NCBI RefSeq assembly: GCF_963855985.1
Contig: NC_087099.1
Coordinates: 14,600,001 to 14,664,000, forward strand
DNA: 64,000 bases
Reading direction: 5' to 3'
DNA from: Ostrinia nubilalis
Lineage: Eukaryota > Arthropoda > Insecta > Lepidoptera > Crambidae
How positions within the stretch are numbered: position 1 is the first letter of the stretch; every line of letters begins with the position of its first letter. The notes beneath the pieces were generated by a model. That model did not search any database and was not told the origin of the DNA. It worked only from the letters and a program-made list of their open reading frames with translations. Positions 53,503 through 64,000 of this stretch are shown here, piece after piece. Made by a program: the position numbers and the translations under genes.

Positions 53503-54101
53503 TAGGGATGGGCAAACGGAAAAAAAATATCGATATTTATCGTATCGATATTTTTCAAATATATCGATATATATCGCCTAAAAAATATCGATATTTCGAT
53601 ATATCGATATTTTTTGCCCAATTTGCAATTATTTATAAAAATGGCCAAAATTATCTAAATTTTAAAGAAAACACATGTCGCTGTTTCAACTCAAGTTGTA
53701 ATATTTCAATTTATTTTTTCGAATGAGCAATTAAACATTGACAAAAAAACATTATTCAAACCAGTATTTGTCTGATATTGACATCAGGAGCACTCTTTGT
53801 TTGATGTGTTCTCCTGTAAGTCTGCTCCTATCATTTGGCACAGCCAAATTTACCACTGAAGCTACCCTTTCAGATGACACTGAAGATGCCTGACATATCA
53901 AATATTTAAGAGCATATATCCGAGAGAACCATTTAAGAGCAATAGCAGAGCTTTAAAAATATTAAAATATATCGATTTTGATATCTGAAAATAAATATCG
54001 AAAATTGATATATCGCCGGAAAAAATATCGCTAATTTATATCGATATTTTTCTGAAAAAATATCGATATTTTGATATATCGATATTTTTTACCCAATCCT
54101 A
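53503..54101. mobile_element. hAT element relic with perfect 8-bp TSD
   Basis: Ends TAGGGATGGGCAAA and (reversed) TAGGATTGGGTAAA, flanked by ACCGGCGA at 53495-53502 and 54102-54109. The subterminal regions are built of (A/T)ATATCGATAT repeats on both sides. The minus strand at about 53790-53890 still encodes SERVASVVNLAVPNDRSRLT, the dimerisation-region signature of hAT transposases. So this is an internally deleted copy of a once autonomous element. It lies between EMC2 and the THAP9-like gene. Confidence 0.85.
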
Positions 54102-54519
54102 ACCGGCGAATTGATTCGTGTGAAGTTATTTTCTCAGATTTGGTGCAATATTACTGTAAATAAACTTTTCTGTCGTTTACGTTGAGTTGATTAAGTTCCT
54201 CCGTATCGGGCGTGATAAAGTTTGCTGTTCAGTGTTTTGTTTTTTGTGAGATAGAGACTCTTTTAAATAAGCTGTGTTTCAACTTCTACAGAAGTTTAAA
54301 CTCTTATTTACTTTTCTGTTTAATGGGTATGTTATCTACTTACTTGAAATATTAGATCTATTACAAATCTATTTTTCATTAAAAACAACCCTATGTGATG
54401 AAAATGTAAATGTACTTTCAAAACTGGTAAATGCATGAACCAGGGCATTGACACTGGTTGGAGAGAAATTATAGGCTTTTTTTAATTAATACCTATTTCA
54501 TTTTAGGCTTCTACTGATA

Positions 54520-57500
54520 ATGGAGAGTAGAAACAACAAGAAGTGCGTTATTTGTAATAAGAGGCGAAGTCGTGGTGGATCACCCTTACTTTTGAGTAGG
54601 TTTCCTCTGGATTCTGTCCGGTAAGTTTCTAATAACACTCATTTATTACAAGATAATTTTACTGATTGTGTAAACTTAAAGGCTGGGATTAATATTTTTA
54701 ATCATACAGTAAATAACCATAACCAATTTTTAATTTCAGTATTTTGTTTCGTACTCTGTAAATGCATTGCATAACAATACTAAAAGAAATTAGTTGATGA
54801 ATAAATTTCAGTTTGTTATTCTTTTTCTTTTCTAATAGGTATTTCTTATTTCAGTTGTCGAATGTGGGTTAAAAATGCTGGCATAGAAGACTTAGCATAT
54901 GTACCTATTGAAAAGTTACACCAACTTAAGTTTGTTTGTGGTGGGCACTTCACTCCTGAATCCTTCAATGCCAAAGGAACTCGGCTGAAGAACTCAGCTA
55001 TTCCAACACTGGAATTGAGCAATCCCATCTTGCCAGATGAAGTTTTGACAGAGTTTCCTCTTCATGTAAAAGACTCCAATAAAGAAAACCTCAAGACAGG
55101 TATGATGATGACTTCAATTATTTTTTTAAAATGTAATTTACTATCTATTAATTTTTCTGAATTATTTAGATGTCTTAATTAATTTTCTTTGGTTTCCAAA
55201 ACAAACCAACCGAATGCAATTTAACAAGGTTCTTTCTTTGTAAACACAAACATGTGTTGTATGCTTATCAATAAATAATATATAATTTCAATTATTAATT
55301 ATATCTATACTTTGTTACAGTTCTTTATGATCATTCATATTGCATTCCAAAGAAGTCAAATCCAGTTGAACGAGGTATGTTTATCTAAAATTATACTAAT
55401 AATATAAAAAGGAAATATTTAATTGTTTGTTTGTATTTGATCGGCTCCGTAACTCGAAGCCAAGATAGCCTAAAGTGCGGGTTAGAACCCCACAGCTTGA
55501 ATATTGTAGTAAACCCACTCGTAACACAATTTAGCTTAGAATGAGGTGTTGAGTTAGAGGGACTTTAGTAATTTGTGTAATACAAATTCTTCAAAAAAAC
55601 TACCGGACCAATTTGAAAAATTTTAGGCAATCTACATTAATTAGCCAGGTCAGCTAGTTTAATAATATTTTTAAGCTAGTAATTTTTAATGTGAGCAAGA
55701 CATGTACTAGACTGATTGTACCCTAAAGTTGGGTAAGAACATGACATTTTATTACCCAATTCACATTTCATTTTCTGCTTTCAGTTCCCCTTACAACTAC
55801 AACCAAACAACTAAATTCAACATGTTTGGGAGCTGTGGATATACCAGATTCTGGTATTTCTGCGAAAACAACTTTTGAACCTCTTCCTTCTACTTCCAAT
55901 GCACCAGAACATATGACCTATAAACCAATTACTCATGGTAAGTGTACAAACTAATTATTTACCTTCTAAAATATGCCTTCCCTCAAACTAAAGAATGCCA
56001 CCCTGGATGCGTTCTGCAGTCTGCAGTCAGGTCAAAATGAACTTATATGTACAACATTCTAGGTCTCTGTACATTTTATATTAATGCGATTTGACCGTGC
56101 GGATACGAACAAAGAACGCAAAGCACACGTGACTGATTGCCTTATCACGACCACTTACAGATTGTCTTGACATACCCGCAGACCGCATCCAGAATGCAGA
56201 ACATTAAAACCTCTAAATGCCTTTAATTTAATATTATGTCATTGTTATTGAAGGTGGGCCCACGCTTCATATTTTATGAGAAGAGCTATCATTATCCTGT
56301 CTTTGCATTTTTTTAAAACTTGATAATGATTGATTGATTTGGAAATAATATGTTTCATAAAACAACTAAATAAATTTTAAACTAAATAGCATATTTATAA
56401 TATTTCAGATGATAAAAACATTTGCCATCAAGATGCACAGGCAGAAATATTAGTCCACAGTTATAAAAGACCTAAGAAAAACATTGAAATGAAAGGTAAG
56501 ATAAAACATACCTAATTTAAATAATTAACTTTTTTAAAAAATAAAACCGACTTCAAATGCGTGAACACAAAAAAAAAACTAAAAATTAAAAATATTGCGT
56601 ATAAAAAAGTTCATCCCCAATTTTCCACCCTTGGGGGTGAAATATTTTCTTCAAATTCGCATGAAACCACCCTTTTGATAATACCTATTCAACAAAAAAA
56701 TAATCGTTCAAATTGATTTATAATCGGCGGAGATATTGCGTATAAAAAAGTTCATCCCCAATTTTCCACCCTTGGGGGTTGTTTTTTCTATTATTAAATT
56801 TAAATGGGACCACCCTTGAGGTATTACCTATACGCCGAAAAAAGCATTGTTCAAATCGGTTCATAATTGGCGGAGTTATCGCGTAACAAACATAGAAAAA
56901 AAAAAACATACGGGTCGAATTGAGAACCTCCTCCTTTTTTTTTTTTTTTTTGAAGTCGGTTGAGTTTTTCCGTCTCGCGAGTGTCAGTGGCTACACGTGT
57001 TTCAGGAAAACAATTAGTTTTGGTGTAATTACTAGTGTAATCTTTTACAGAAAATCAATTTTAAGCTAAATTATTACTAAAACAAGGGTGGTGGTACATA
57101 AGTTTATTTATTCTCGGTAAGTTTTAACAAAAATGGACCCTAGTCCTCCCGACCCGCCTGATCCTCCAGATCAGACGGATACAATGGAGGTCTCCCAACC
57201 CTTATTCTCCCAAACGGCAACTAAACGCCGCCTAGATACGGAGGTTGACTCCGAGCCCGCCAAGAGGACAAACACAGACGGATCTTCACAAAATCATCAA
57301 TCGGTGTACACACATCCCTCACTTGTGATTGCTCCTAAAATCTACAGCGACCAGGACAAAGGCCCCTTTATCGTTCACGTTTCCCATGTAGAAAATGAAC
57401 CTTCTTCCCCAGCTTATATACAACCCATGAGATTTGGCAAATTTCTTGTGACTAACAAGATACAGGGAATTATTTTAGACGGAGTCAAAAAAATTGGCAG

Positions 57501-60500
57501 AAACAGGATTTCTGTCGAATTTCTTTCATCCACTGCTGCTAACAATTTCCTTAGTAATGAAATTTTGTCCATGTACAAATATGTAGCTTCCATCCCAACT
57601 TATAACGTGACCCGCATGGGCCTCATTCGAAATATCCCTACAGACTGGACCATGGACGAACTCGCTGAATCCTTGACTACCCCAGACGGCTGCGGTATCC
57701 TTTTGAAGGCGCGCCGTCTCAATAGGAAACTAGTTCAAGATAATCAAACTTCCTGGGTCCCCACACAAACAGTCGTAGTCACATTTAAGGGTCAAGTTCT
57801 CCCGGAAAGAGTCTTTTGCTTCCACAACTCATTACCAGTTGAGACGTACCAGCTCCCAACTATCCAATGCATGAACTGCTGTCGTTTCGGCCACGTCAAG
57901 TCTCAATGCCGGTCCAAGCCAAGATGCTACCGATGCACTCAACCACACTCCGCTGAGGAATGCCAAGTTACGGAAGACAAAGCTACTTGTATTAACTGTC
58001 AGGGCCCCCATTTTGCATTAAACAGGTCCTGCCCAGAGCACTCTCGGCAGAAGGCAATCAAGATCACCATGTCTCAGGACAATATCTCCTACTCCCAGGC
58101 CTCCTCCCAATTTGCGCCAGTTCGTAGGTCATATGCAGACATTGCTAAATCCCCATCACCCCAAAAATCCAACCCCACTCCTCAATCTTCCTACCCCCAA
58201 TCCACTCCCTCCACTCAATCCAGCTCTTACAGAAAGTCCATCCCACGCCCATCCCGTCCTCATACGCCATTGAATAAAGGGTATGACAAACAGGCACACC
58301 TAGCCATAATAGGCAACTGTGCCTCCACCCTCCCCAATGGCTGCGCTTTAGGCGATGACTCTTTTTCCTCCTTAGGAGAGGAGAACCTTCTGGACCTGGT
58401 TCTCTCTCTTATCCTCCAAATTGTTTCTGGCCGTAAAAACACCTTACCGTCCAACGTTGCGCAAAAGCTTTCCCAAATCTCGCAGTTAACTTGCAATAAT
58501 AATGTCGACAGAGGTAGTCCAATGGAACTGCAAAAGCATTAGACGTAAAAAACACGAATTAACATTTTTGATTAATAAATATTCTCCATCGGTCCTAGCC
58601 ATCTCGGAGACATGGCTGGTGCCTGGTTCACACTTTCGTGTATCAGGTTACTCGTGCCTCCGGGATGATAGAACCGATGGTTACGCGGGAAGTGCCTTAC
58701 TTGTAAGGCGCTCTCTCCGCTATACCCAACTCCCTCTCCCCTCGCACAGTCAAGACATTAATGTCGTGGCCGTGCGAGTATTTGACATATCCTTTCTATC
58801 CGCTTATATTCCTCGTCCTAACTCTTCCTCTATTAATGAATTACGCTCTGCCATTATATCCCTTCCTCCTCCTGTCCTCATTATGGGTGACTTAAATGCC
58901 CATCACGTCTCATGGGGCTCATATCACTCTGACTCCCCTGGATCATTGCTTTTGGATCTTTTGGATGATTTGGACCTCTGCATTTTGAACAATGGCTGTC
59001 CAACGAGAAGATGCGCGCCGTCTCAAAACCCAGCGTCTGCCGTGGATGTTTCGTTTTGTTCACCTAATTTGAGCTCAATTCTTTCCTGGAGCGTTCTTAA
59101 AAGCACGTTCGGTAGTGACCATTTTCCAATTTTAATTTCTCTACCGAATAATAATTCTCCAATAAATCGCCCTCCTCCCCTCTTAAAATATAAATTAAAT
59201 AACGCTGATTGGTCAGGCTATTATGCGTCGGTTAGAGAGAAACTGAAGGACCTACCTAATGTCACTAACGAGAACGCTCTTGACGTGTACTCGGAGTTTG
59301 TGAATACCCTGCTGACATCAGCTGATGCTCATATCCCAACAAAAAACCCATCTAGGAAGGTATCACCTCCCTGGTGGGATGCAGAGTGTACTGCTAGTGT
59401 CCAAAATCGTAAAGAGGCTGAAAAAAGATACAATCGTTCAATGACCATGGAGAATTACATCTTCTACCAAAAAACTGCTGCGCAAACCAGAAAATTTCTG
59501 GCCAAAAAGAAGAGAAAGGGCTGGATTAAGTTCTGCGAGACTATGTCTCCAAGAACTCCTTCCTCAATAGTTTGGAAGCATATCAAAAGATACCGCAGGT
59601 CTTTATTACCAATGAATGCTCCTTCAAATGATCCCTCAACATGGTTAAATTCTTTCGCTGACAAATTGGCTCCTCCTTTTGTTCCTTTCATGGATAGCTT
59701 CCCTTCTCCCAGTAGTTTTCTTCCTCATACAAACAACCTCGATAGGCCCTTTTCATTTGAAGAACTGTCATTGGCTCTTGACGGTTTAAAGGATTCTTCC
59801 CCAGGGGTAGATGGAATCCCATACTCTTTTATATTAAAATCCCCCGAAAAAGCCAAACATTACTTTCTCGACACCATTAACTCTTTTCTTGATCTAGGTT
59901 CTCTTCCGGAATCTTGGAAACAACAGATAGTTATTCCAATCCCCAAACCAGGAAAAGAACCTTCAGACCACAATTCCTACCGTCCTATAGCTCTCTCTTC
60001 CGTCCTTCTCAAAATAATGGAGCACATGGTTAAAAACCGCCTAGAATGGTTCTTAGAATCCAGCAACATCTTGCCTAAGTCCCAATTTGGCTTCCGTAAA
60101 GGGCTGAGCACTCTTGATAGTTTGAGCATCTTGACAACCGATATCCGAGTAGCTTTCCAAAACAAAGAGTTCCTTGTTGGTGTTTTCCTGGACATAGCCT
60201 CCGCGTATGATAACGTGTTGCTCCCATTGCTCAGGCAAAAATTGCACTTGCTGAGTATCCCGGAGAAACTGGTACGTCTCATCTGTAACACATTGATGTC
60301 TAGATCAATAACGGTGAGATGTCAAGACTCTTCTGTTCCTCGTTTGATATGGAAAGGCCTCCCTCAAGGGTCTGTGCTTAGTCCCCTACTCTATAGCGTT
60401 TATACATACGACCTAAACAGAACAGTTGACTCTTTCTGCAGCATACTGCAGTACGCGGATGATATATCTCTGTATTACTCCTCCAAATCTATAAACGAAG

Positions 60501-63500
60501 CAAGCTCTCGTCTAAACTCAGCATTAGATTACCTTAACTCTTGGATGACAGACCATGGACTCTCAATTTCTGTTCAAAAATGTAGTTGCGTTGTCTTCAC
60601 CAGAAAACGTTCCATTCCAAATTTAGATATATCATTGAACGGCGATAGCATTCCCTGCAACAATCAAGTACAATTTTTGGGATTAGTTCTTGACACCCGG
60701 TTGTCAGGTATCCCGCATTTCAACTATATCCTTGGAAAGGCAGAAAAAGGGTTAAATATTCTTCGAGCCCTCTCGGGTGCCTGGTGGGGTGCTCATCCTT
60801 ATTCCCAAAAGCTACTATATAATGCTATCGTTCGTAGCCATTTTGACTATGCTTCATTTCTGTTAGACCCTTGTAACAAATCCGTCCTCGATAAAATTAC
60901 TAAAACCCAATCTAAATGTCTTCGCATAATACTGGGAGCTATGAAATCCTCGCCTATCAACGGTTTACAGGTTGAAAGCGTGGAACCTCCCCTCTATTTG
61001 CGTAGACAATACCTCAGTGACAGATTTTATTTAAAAGTTTCTCAAAATTCAACTCACCCATTAAATGACAAATTAATCCTCCTCTCTTCACTGATCAACA
61101 ACGACCCCTCCCGGAGTTTGCCATGTATCTTGTTAAGTTACCAGAAATTTAACCGTCTCCCCACTCCAATTGAAAAAATTACATTGAATCCCCTTTTCTC
61201 CAACAGCTTTGAATCACTACTTTACCATCCCCCCATTATTTTAAACTTTGGTATAACGAAAGATTCATGTTCTGCAGGCCAAGAATTTATCAATATTGTC
61301 TCCGAACACTGGCAAGGCTGGCTCAAGATATATACTGATGCTTCTAAGCTGGACGAAGGTGGATGCACAGGTGCTGCAGTATGGATCCCAGCATACAAAA
61401 TAACATTGAATTTTAAGTGTCCTCCTGTTACATCAGTGTTCACCGGAGAATCTGTTGCTATACTTGAAGCTATTCGCTATATAATCTCTCATCAACTCAA
61501 TAACACTCTGATTTTCACCGATTCTCTAAGCTGTCTTCAATCCATTTTAGCCAATCCCTTCAAATCCAAATCCAAATTTCCAATAATTTTCAAAATTCGA
61601 GAAGCCCTATATCAGTGTAATCAGCTGAATTTAAAAGTCGTTTTGGCCTGGATCCCAAGTCATCGAGGAATTCCTGGTAATGAAACAGTAGACTCATCCG
61701 CCAAAATTGCTATAACCACTGGCTCGTTGGAACATTACAAGTTATATGCGCATGACGCTTCCTCCCTGCCACGCAGTCACCTTTACAAATCGTGGAATAC
61801 TCACTGGGAAAAGTCTAAACGATTGGCTGGTAGATATTATGCAGACATCCAACAGAGCATTCCCACAAGACCCTGGTTCTTTAAATATCACCACTTATCT
61901 AAAAGGACTGTTTCCATTATCTGTCGCTTGCGTCTTGGTCATGCTTGTACCCCGGTTCACCTTGCAAAAATGCGGATTAAAGATAATTCCCTATGTGAGT
62001 GCGGCTTAGACGAGGGATCAACCAACCACATATTTTTCAATTGTCCGAAAATTGGCTCTTCCTTGTTTGATTTTCTTCCCAAAAAATTCCCACTCCCCAC
62101 TAACATTAAGTGTGTCCTTAATTGTAATAACCCTTCCACTTTAAAATCCCTTGTTAAATTCATTAACTCAAACAAAATTAATTTGTAGGTGAATGGTACT
62201 GTTTGGCAAACGTTTTTAAATTATCCCTCTGAGTGACAAGTAACTTTTTTTTTCCCTAATTTGTCACCTGCACTGCAACAACAACATCCCTTTTTTTGTC
62301 TCCCATAATTGTTTGTTCTTTTTATATTTTATTTTCACGTATTGTGTTGTCTTATTTGTGATGTCTGTTTGTTTTAGGTATATAAGTTTGCTTAGATTGC
62401 AGCTACAAAATTTTCTATTTTTATAACAACAACCACTGTGTAAAAGCTGCGCACGTGACATTGGCGGAATAGTGTGCCCTCAGTGGCGAAAAAACGCAAG
62501 TTCATCGCCATAAACCAAAGAAGAAGAAGAAGAAGTCGGTTGAAAACTAAGTAAAATTGCTGATTAATTAACCAATATTCAATTCAATTTGCTTTAATGT
62601 TGTTTTTTTACTAATGGAAATGTTTTTATTACAGACACTTCATCAACATTTACAATTAAAGAGAAGAGGCTTTGGCGACAGTTACAAAATGCAAAAAAAA
62701 ACAATAAGGAATATAGCGAAGTCAAGAGTGAATTTAGACAAGTTAGATTCGGAAGTGCTGACATCGTTAGTAAAGGATGTAGTGCAGAATAACAAAAAAA
62801 AGTCACAAGGAAAAAGGTGGACTTTAGCCAACAAAATATATGCTTTGGCTATATTTAAACGGTCCCCTAAAGCATACCGCTATATGCAAAAGCTGTTTAC
62901 GCTACCAAGCACTAAAACGCTCCAAAGGATTTTAAAAAATATACCAATGGAGCCTGGTATAAATAAAAATATAATTGATATGTTAGAGGCAAAAGCATCA
63001 AGTATGCCAAAGGAAAATAAATATTGCTCGTTAATATTTGACGAGATGGCGTTAAAGAAACGGATAATTTATAACGAAATTGCTGATAAAGTGGATGGCT
63101 ACGTGGATTATGGAGAGGGCGAGAACATGGGACGAGAAAATAAAATTGCAGACCATGCGTTAGTGTTTATGATACAGGGTGCTAAACATAAATACAAACA
63201 ATATATTGCGCACTATTTTGTGGAAGGCACAATATCAACAGCAAAACTGGCAAAAATTATATCGGACATCATCAAAAAATTAAAAGAAATCGGATTTGTG
63301 GTTCTAACAACAGTTTGTGATCAGGGATCTACAAATATAGGAGCTCTTAACATGTTAAAAAGAAACTGTGGACAAGGCATAGATAGCAACTTTTTCTCTG
63401 TAAATAATGACAAAATTTTTATAATCTATGACATCCCTCACTTGTTCAAATCATTACGAAACAATTTCTTTAAAAGTGGAAATATGTCTTTCGATGGAAA

Positions 63501-64000
63501 AATTGCACAATGGAGGCATTTGGTAGTTGCAGAAGAACACAACAGAAATTTTTTAAATTTTAAAAAACTGAATAGTACCATTGTAAATCCAACATTCAAA
63601 ACTAAGATGAGGGTGAAGTATGCTGCGCATGCTCTGAGTAATACCGTGGCAGCTATTTTAAAAATGATGGCATGGAAAGAAGTTTCTGATTGCAATGATA
63701 CAGCATTTGTGATTGAACAGTTAGATAAACTATTTGATTGTACAAATGGTCCATCATCTTTAAATGACGTAAAGAAAGGGATCCGGGAAAATGTTTCCAC
63801 ATCAAGTAATCACATTGAGTCTTGGACCTTTTATACTGATAAGTTAAAAACTATAAAATTTATAACAGCAGAAAACACGATACTAAAAAATGTTAAATGC
63901 GTAAAGGGATATCAAATATCTATCAAATCTTTAAACGATATTTGGGAAAAGTTAAAGAATGAAGGGTTTAAATATATGAACCTTAGACAGTTTAACCAAG
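54520..64000 (+). CDS. THAP9-like gene with P-element-type transposase domain (3' end outside window)
   Basis: Exons 54520-54620, 54855-55099, 55321-55374, 55785-55937, 56409-56495 and 62635-64000+ have consistent phases. The N-terminus is a THAP zinc finger: CVICNKRR, RFPLDSVRCRMWVKNAG, KFVCGGHF and the SAIPTLEL box. A low-complexity linker follows. The last exon encodes a coiled coil and the THAP-transposase core: RSPKAYRYMQKLFTLPS, CSLIFDEMALKK, a TTVCDQGSTNIGALNML acidic-site region, and DIPHLFKSLRNNF as in P-element/THAP9 transposases. Inside this exon, a 9-A run at 62693-62701 puts the transposase frame one base out of register with the spliced frame, which otherwise stops at 62790. Either this is a frameshift error in the sequence or the copy is broken. 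An upstream non-coding exon is suggested by TTTTAG 8-13 nt before the ATG. Confidence 0.75.
55410..55680. repeat. dispersed repeat in THAP9-like intron 3
   Basis: TTTAATTGTTTGTTTGTATT, CCGTAACTCGAAGCCAAG and AAAAAACTACCGGACCAATT resemble the body of widely dispersed insect non-coding repeats. No coding. Confidence 0.35.
57133..58542 (+). CDS. LINE ORF1, gag-like protein with three zinc knuckles
   Basis: 469 aa, intact. The Pro/Asp-rich start MDPSPPDPPDPPD is followed by a central RNA-binding-like region (GKFLVTNKIQGIILDGVKK) and then three CCHC-type knuckles at residues about 247-305: CMNCCRFGHVKSQC, CYRCTQPHSAEEC and CINCQGPHFALNRSC. The Ser/Pro-rich C-terminus is disordered. ORF1 proteins of this type package the element RNA. 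It overlaps ORF2 by 41 nt in a different frame, the usual coupling in such LINEs. Confidence 0.9.
   Translation: MDPSPPDPPDPPDQTDTMEVSQPLFSQTATKRRLDTEVDSEPAKRTNTDGSSQNHQSVYTHPSLVIAPKIYSDQDKGPFIVHVSHVENEPSSPAYIQPMRFGKFLVTNKIQGIILDGVKKIGRNRISVEFLSSTAANNFLSNEILSMYKYVASIPTYNVTRMGLIRNIPTDWTMDELAESLTTPDGCGILLKARRLNRKLVQDNQTSWVPTQTVVVTFKGQVLPERVFCFHNSLPVETYQLPTIQCMNCCRFGHVKSQCRSKPRCYRCTQPHSAEECQVTEDKATCINCQGPHFALNRSCPEHSRQKAIKITMSQDNISYSQASSQFAPVRRSYADIAKSPSPQKSNPTPQSSYPQSTPSTQSSSYRKSIPRPSRPHTPLNKGYDKQAHLAIIGNCASTLPNGCALGDDSFSSLGEENLLDLVLSLILQIVSGRKNTLPSNVAQKLSQISQLTCNNNVDRGSPMELQKH
58502..62188 (+). CDS. LINE ORF2: endonuclease, reverse transcriptase, RNase H
   Basis: 1228 aa, uninterrupted. Endonuclease (about 1-220): VVQWNCKSIRRKKHEL, SETWL, MGDLNAHH, AVDVSFCS and SDHFPIL carry the catalytic positions. 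Reverse transcriptase (about 440-720): SYRPIALSSVLLKIMEH, FGFRKGLSTLD, FLDIASAYDNV, GLPQGSVLSPLLY and ILQYADDISLYY. RNase H (about 940-1080): IYTDASKLDEGG, FTGESVAILEAI, LIFTDSLSCLQS and AWIPSHRGIPGNETVD, with all acidic residues and the His present. A C-terminal zinc motif, CECGLDEGSTNHIFFNC, ends the protein. It makes and integrates the element's cDNA by target-primed reverse transcription (family knowledge). All catalytic motifs are intact, so the copy may be competent. Confidence 0.93.
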   Translation: MSTEVVQWNCKSIRRKKHELTFLINKYSPSVLAISETWLVPGSHFRVSGYSCLRDDRTDGYAGSALLVRRSLRYTQLPLPSHSQDINVVAVRVFDISFLSAYIPRPNSSSINELRSAIISLPPPVLIMGDLNAHHVSWGSYHSDSPGSLLLDLLDDLDLCILNNGCPTRRCAPSQNPASAVDVSFCSPNLSSILSWSVLKSTFGSDHFPILISLPNNNSPINRPPPLLKYKLNNADWSGYYASVREKLKDLPNVTNENALDVYSEFVNTLLTSADAHIPTKNPSRKVSPPWWDAECTASVQNRKEAEKRYNRSMTMENYIFYQKTAAQTRKFLAKKKRKGWIKFCETMSPRTPSSIVWKHIKRYRRSLLPMNAPSNDPSTWLNSFADKLAPPFVPFMDSFPSPSSFLPHTNNLDRPFSFEELSLALDGLKDSSPGVDGIPYSFILKSPEKAKHYFLDTINSFLDLGSLPESWKQQIVIPIPKPGKEPSDHNSYRPIALSSVLLKIMEHMVKNRLEWFLESSNILPKSQFGFRKGLSTLDSLSILTTDIRVAFQNKEFLVGVFLDIASAYDNVLLPLLRQKLHLLSIPEKLVRLICNTLMSRSITVRCQDSSVPRLIWKGLPQGSVLSPLLYSVYTYDLNRTVDSFCSILQYADDISLYYSSKSINEASSRLNSALDYLNSWMTDHGLSISVQKCSCVVFTRKRSIPNLDISLNGDSIPCNNQVQFLGLVLDTRLSGIPHFNYILGKAEKGLNILRALSGAWWGAHPYSQKLLYNAIVRSHFDYASFLLDPCNKSVLDKITKTQSKCLRIILGAMKSSPINGLQVESVEPPLYLRRQYLSDRFYLKVSQNSTHPLNDKLILLSSLINNDPSRSLPCILLSYQKFNRLPTPIEKITLNPLFSNSFESLLYHPPIILNFGITKDSCSAGQEFINIVSEHWQGWLKIYTDASKLDEGGCTGAAVWIPAYKITLNFKCPPVTSVFTGESVAILEAIRYIISHQLNNTLIFTDSLSCLQSILANPFKSKSKFPIIFKIREALYQCNQLNLKVVLAWIPSHRGIPGNETVDSSAKIAITTGSLEHYKLYAHDASSLPRSHLYKSWNTHWEKSKRLAGRYYADIQQSIPTRPWFFKYHHLSKRTVSIICRLRLGHACTPVHLAKMRIKDNSLCECGLDEGSTNHIFFNCPKIGSSLFDFLPKKFPLPTNIKCVLNCNNPSTLKSLVKFINSNKINL

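Larger units (their letters stand above)
56964..62530 (+). mobile_element. full-length I-like LINE with 12-bp TSD
   Basis: A 5.57-kb element flanked by GAAGTCGGTTGA at 56952-56963 and 62531-62542. It has a 5' UTR of about 170 bp, two overlapping intact ORFs, a 3' UTR of about 340 bp and an (AAG)n tail. Domain order (gag-like with zinc knuckles; endonuclease, reverse transcriptase, RNase H) fits the I superfamily. It sits in intron 5 of the THAP9-like gene in the same orientation. Confidence 0.88.
56545..62546. mobile_element. TIR element (AACCGACTTCAAA family) interrupted by a LINE
   Basis: 56545-56963 is the reverse orientation of the element at 25098-25502, including two CCACCCTTGGGGGT units. 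Its right end GAAGTCGGTTGA is repeated at 62531-62542 after the LINE, because the LINE used this end as its target site. Confidence 0.75.

Overview
The window is from an insect nuclear genome, most likely a moth or butterfly. It has intron-rich conserved eukaryotic genes in AT-rich DNA. Many short hairpin elements, tRNA-headed SINEs and LINE tails of the kind common in Lepidoptera lie between and inside the genes. No bacterial, viral or CRISPR features are seen.

Layout. 1-5.2 kb: the last two coding exons and a probable long 3' UTR of an unrecognised plus-strand gene. 6.5-10.0 kb: Peter Pan (Ppan, ribosome biogenesis), complete in ten exons. 11.1-29.35 kb, minus strand: MCM3, the replicative helicase subunit, complete in 14 exons (806 aa) but stretched over 18 kb by transposons and by tandem copies of its own exons. 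29.7-31.0 kb: an OVCA2/FSH1-type serine hydrolase, head-to-head with MCM3. 31.4-37.7 kb, minus strand: a cluster of transposon- and DNA-binding-type genes (integrase zinc-finger protein, THAP protein, zeste-like Myb/SANT protein). 39.6-46.1 kb: TRMT11, tRNA m2G10 methyltransferase, nine exons. 48.9-53.1 kb, minus strand: EMC2, seven exons. 54.5 kb to the end: a THAP9-like gene carrying a P-element-type transposase domain, cut off by the window edge. A full-length, intact-looking I-like LINE sits in one of its introns.

The most unusual signal is repeated local duplication of single exons in three neighbouring housekeeping genes: MCM3 exons 6, 7, 10 and 11, TRMT11 exon 8, and EMC2 exons 5 (its end) and 7. 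Two MCM3 arrays share the same geometry: 123-nt in-frame exon copies separated by 22-nt GT...AG spacers, a 145-bp period. In each gene the complete exons alone still give a full-length protein, so the extra copies look like by-products that splicing must ignore, or rarely uses. An assembly artefact must be excluded for the near-identical 145-bp arrays. The diverged or transposon-interrupted copies elsewhere argue that at least some of the duplication is genuine. All exon boundaries were read by eye from splice consensus and reading-frame continuity; no alignment or database search was run.
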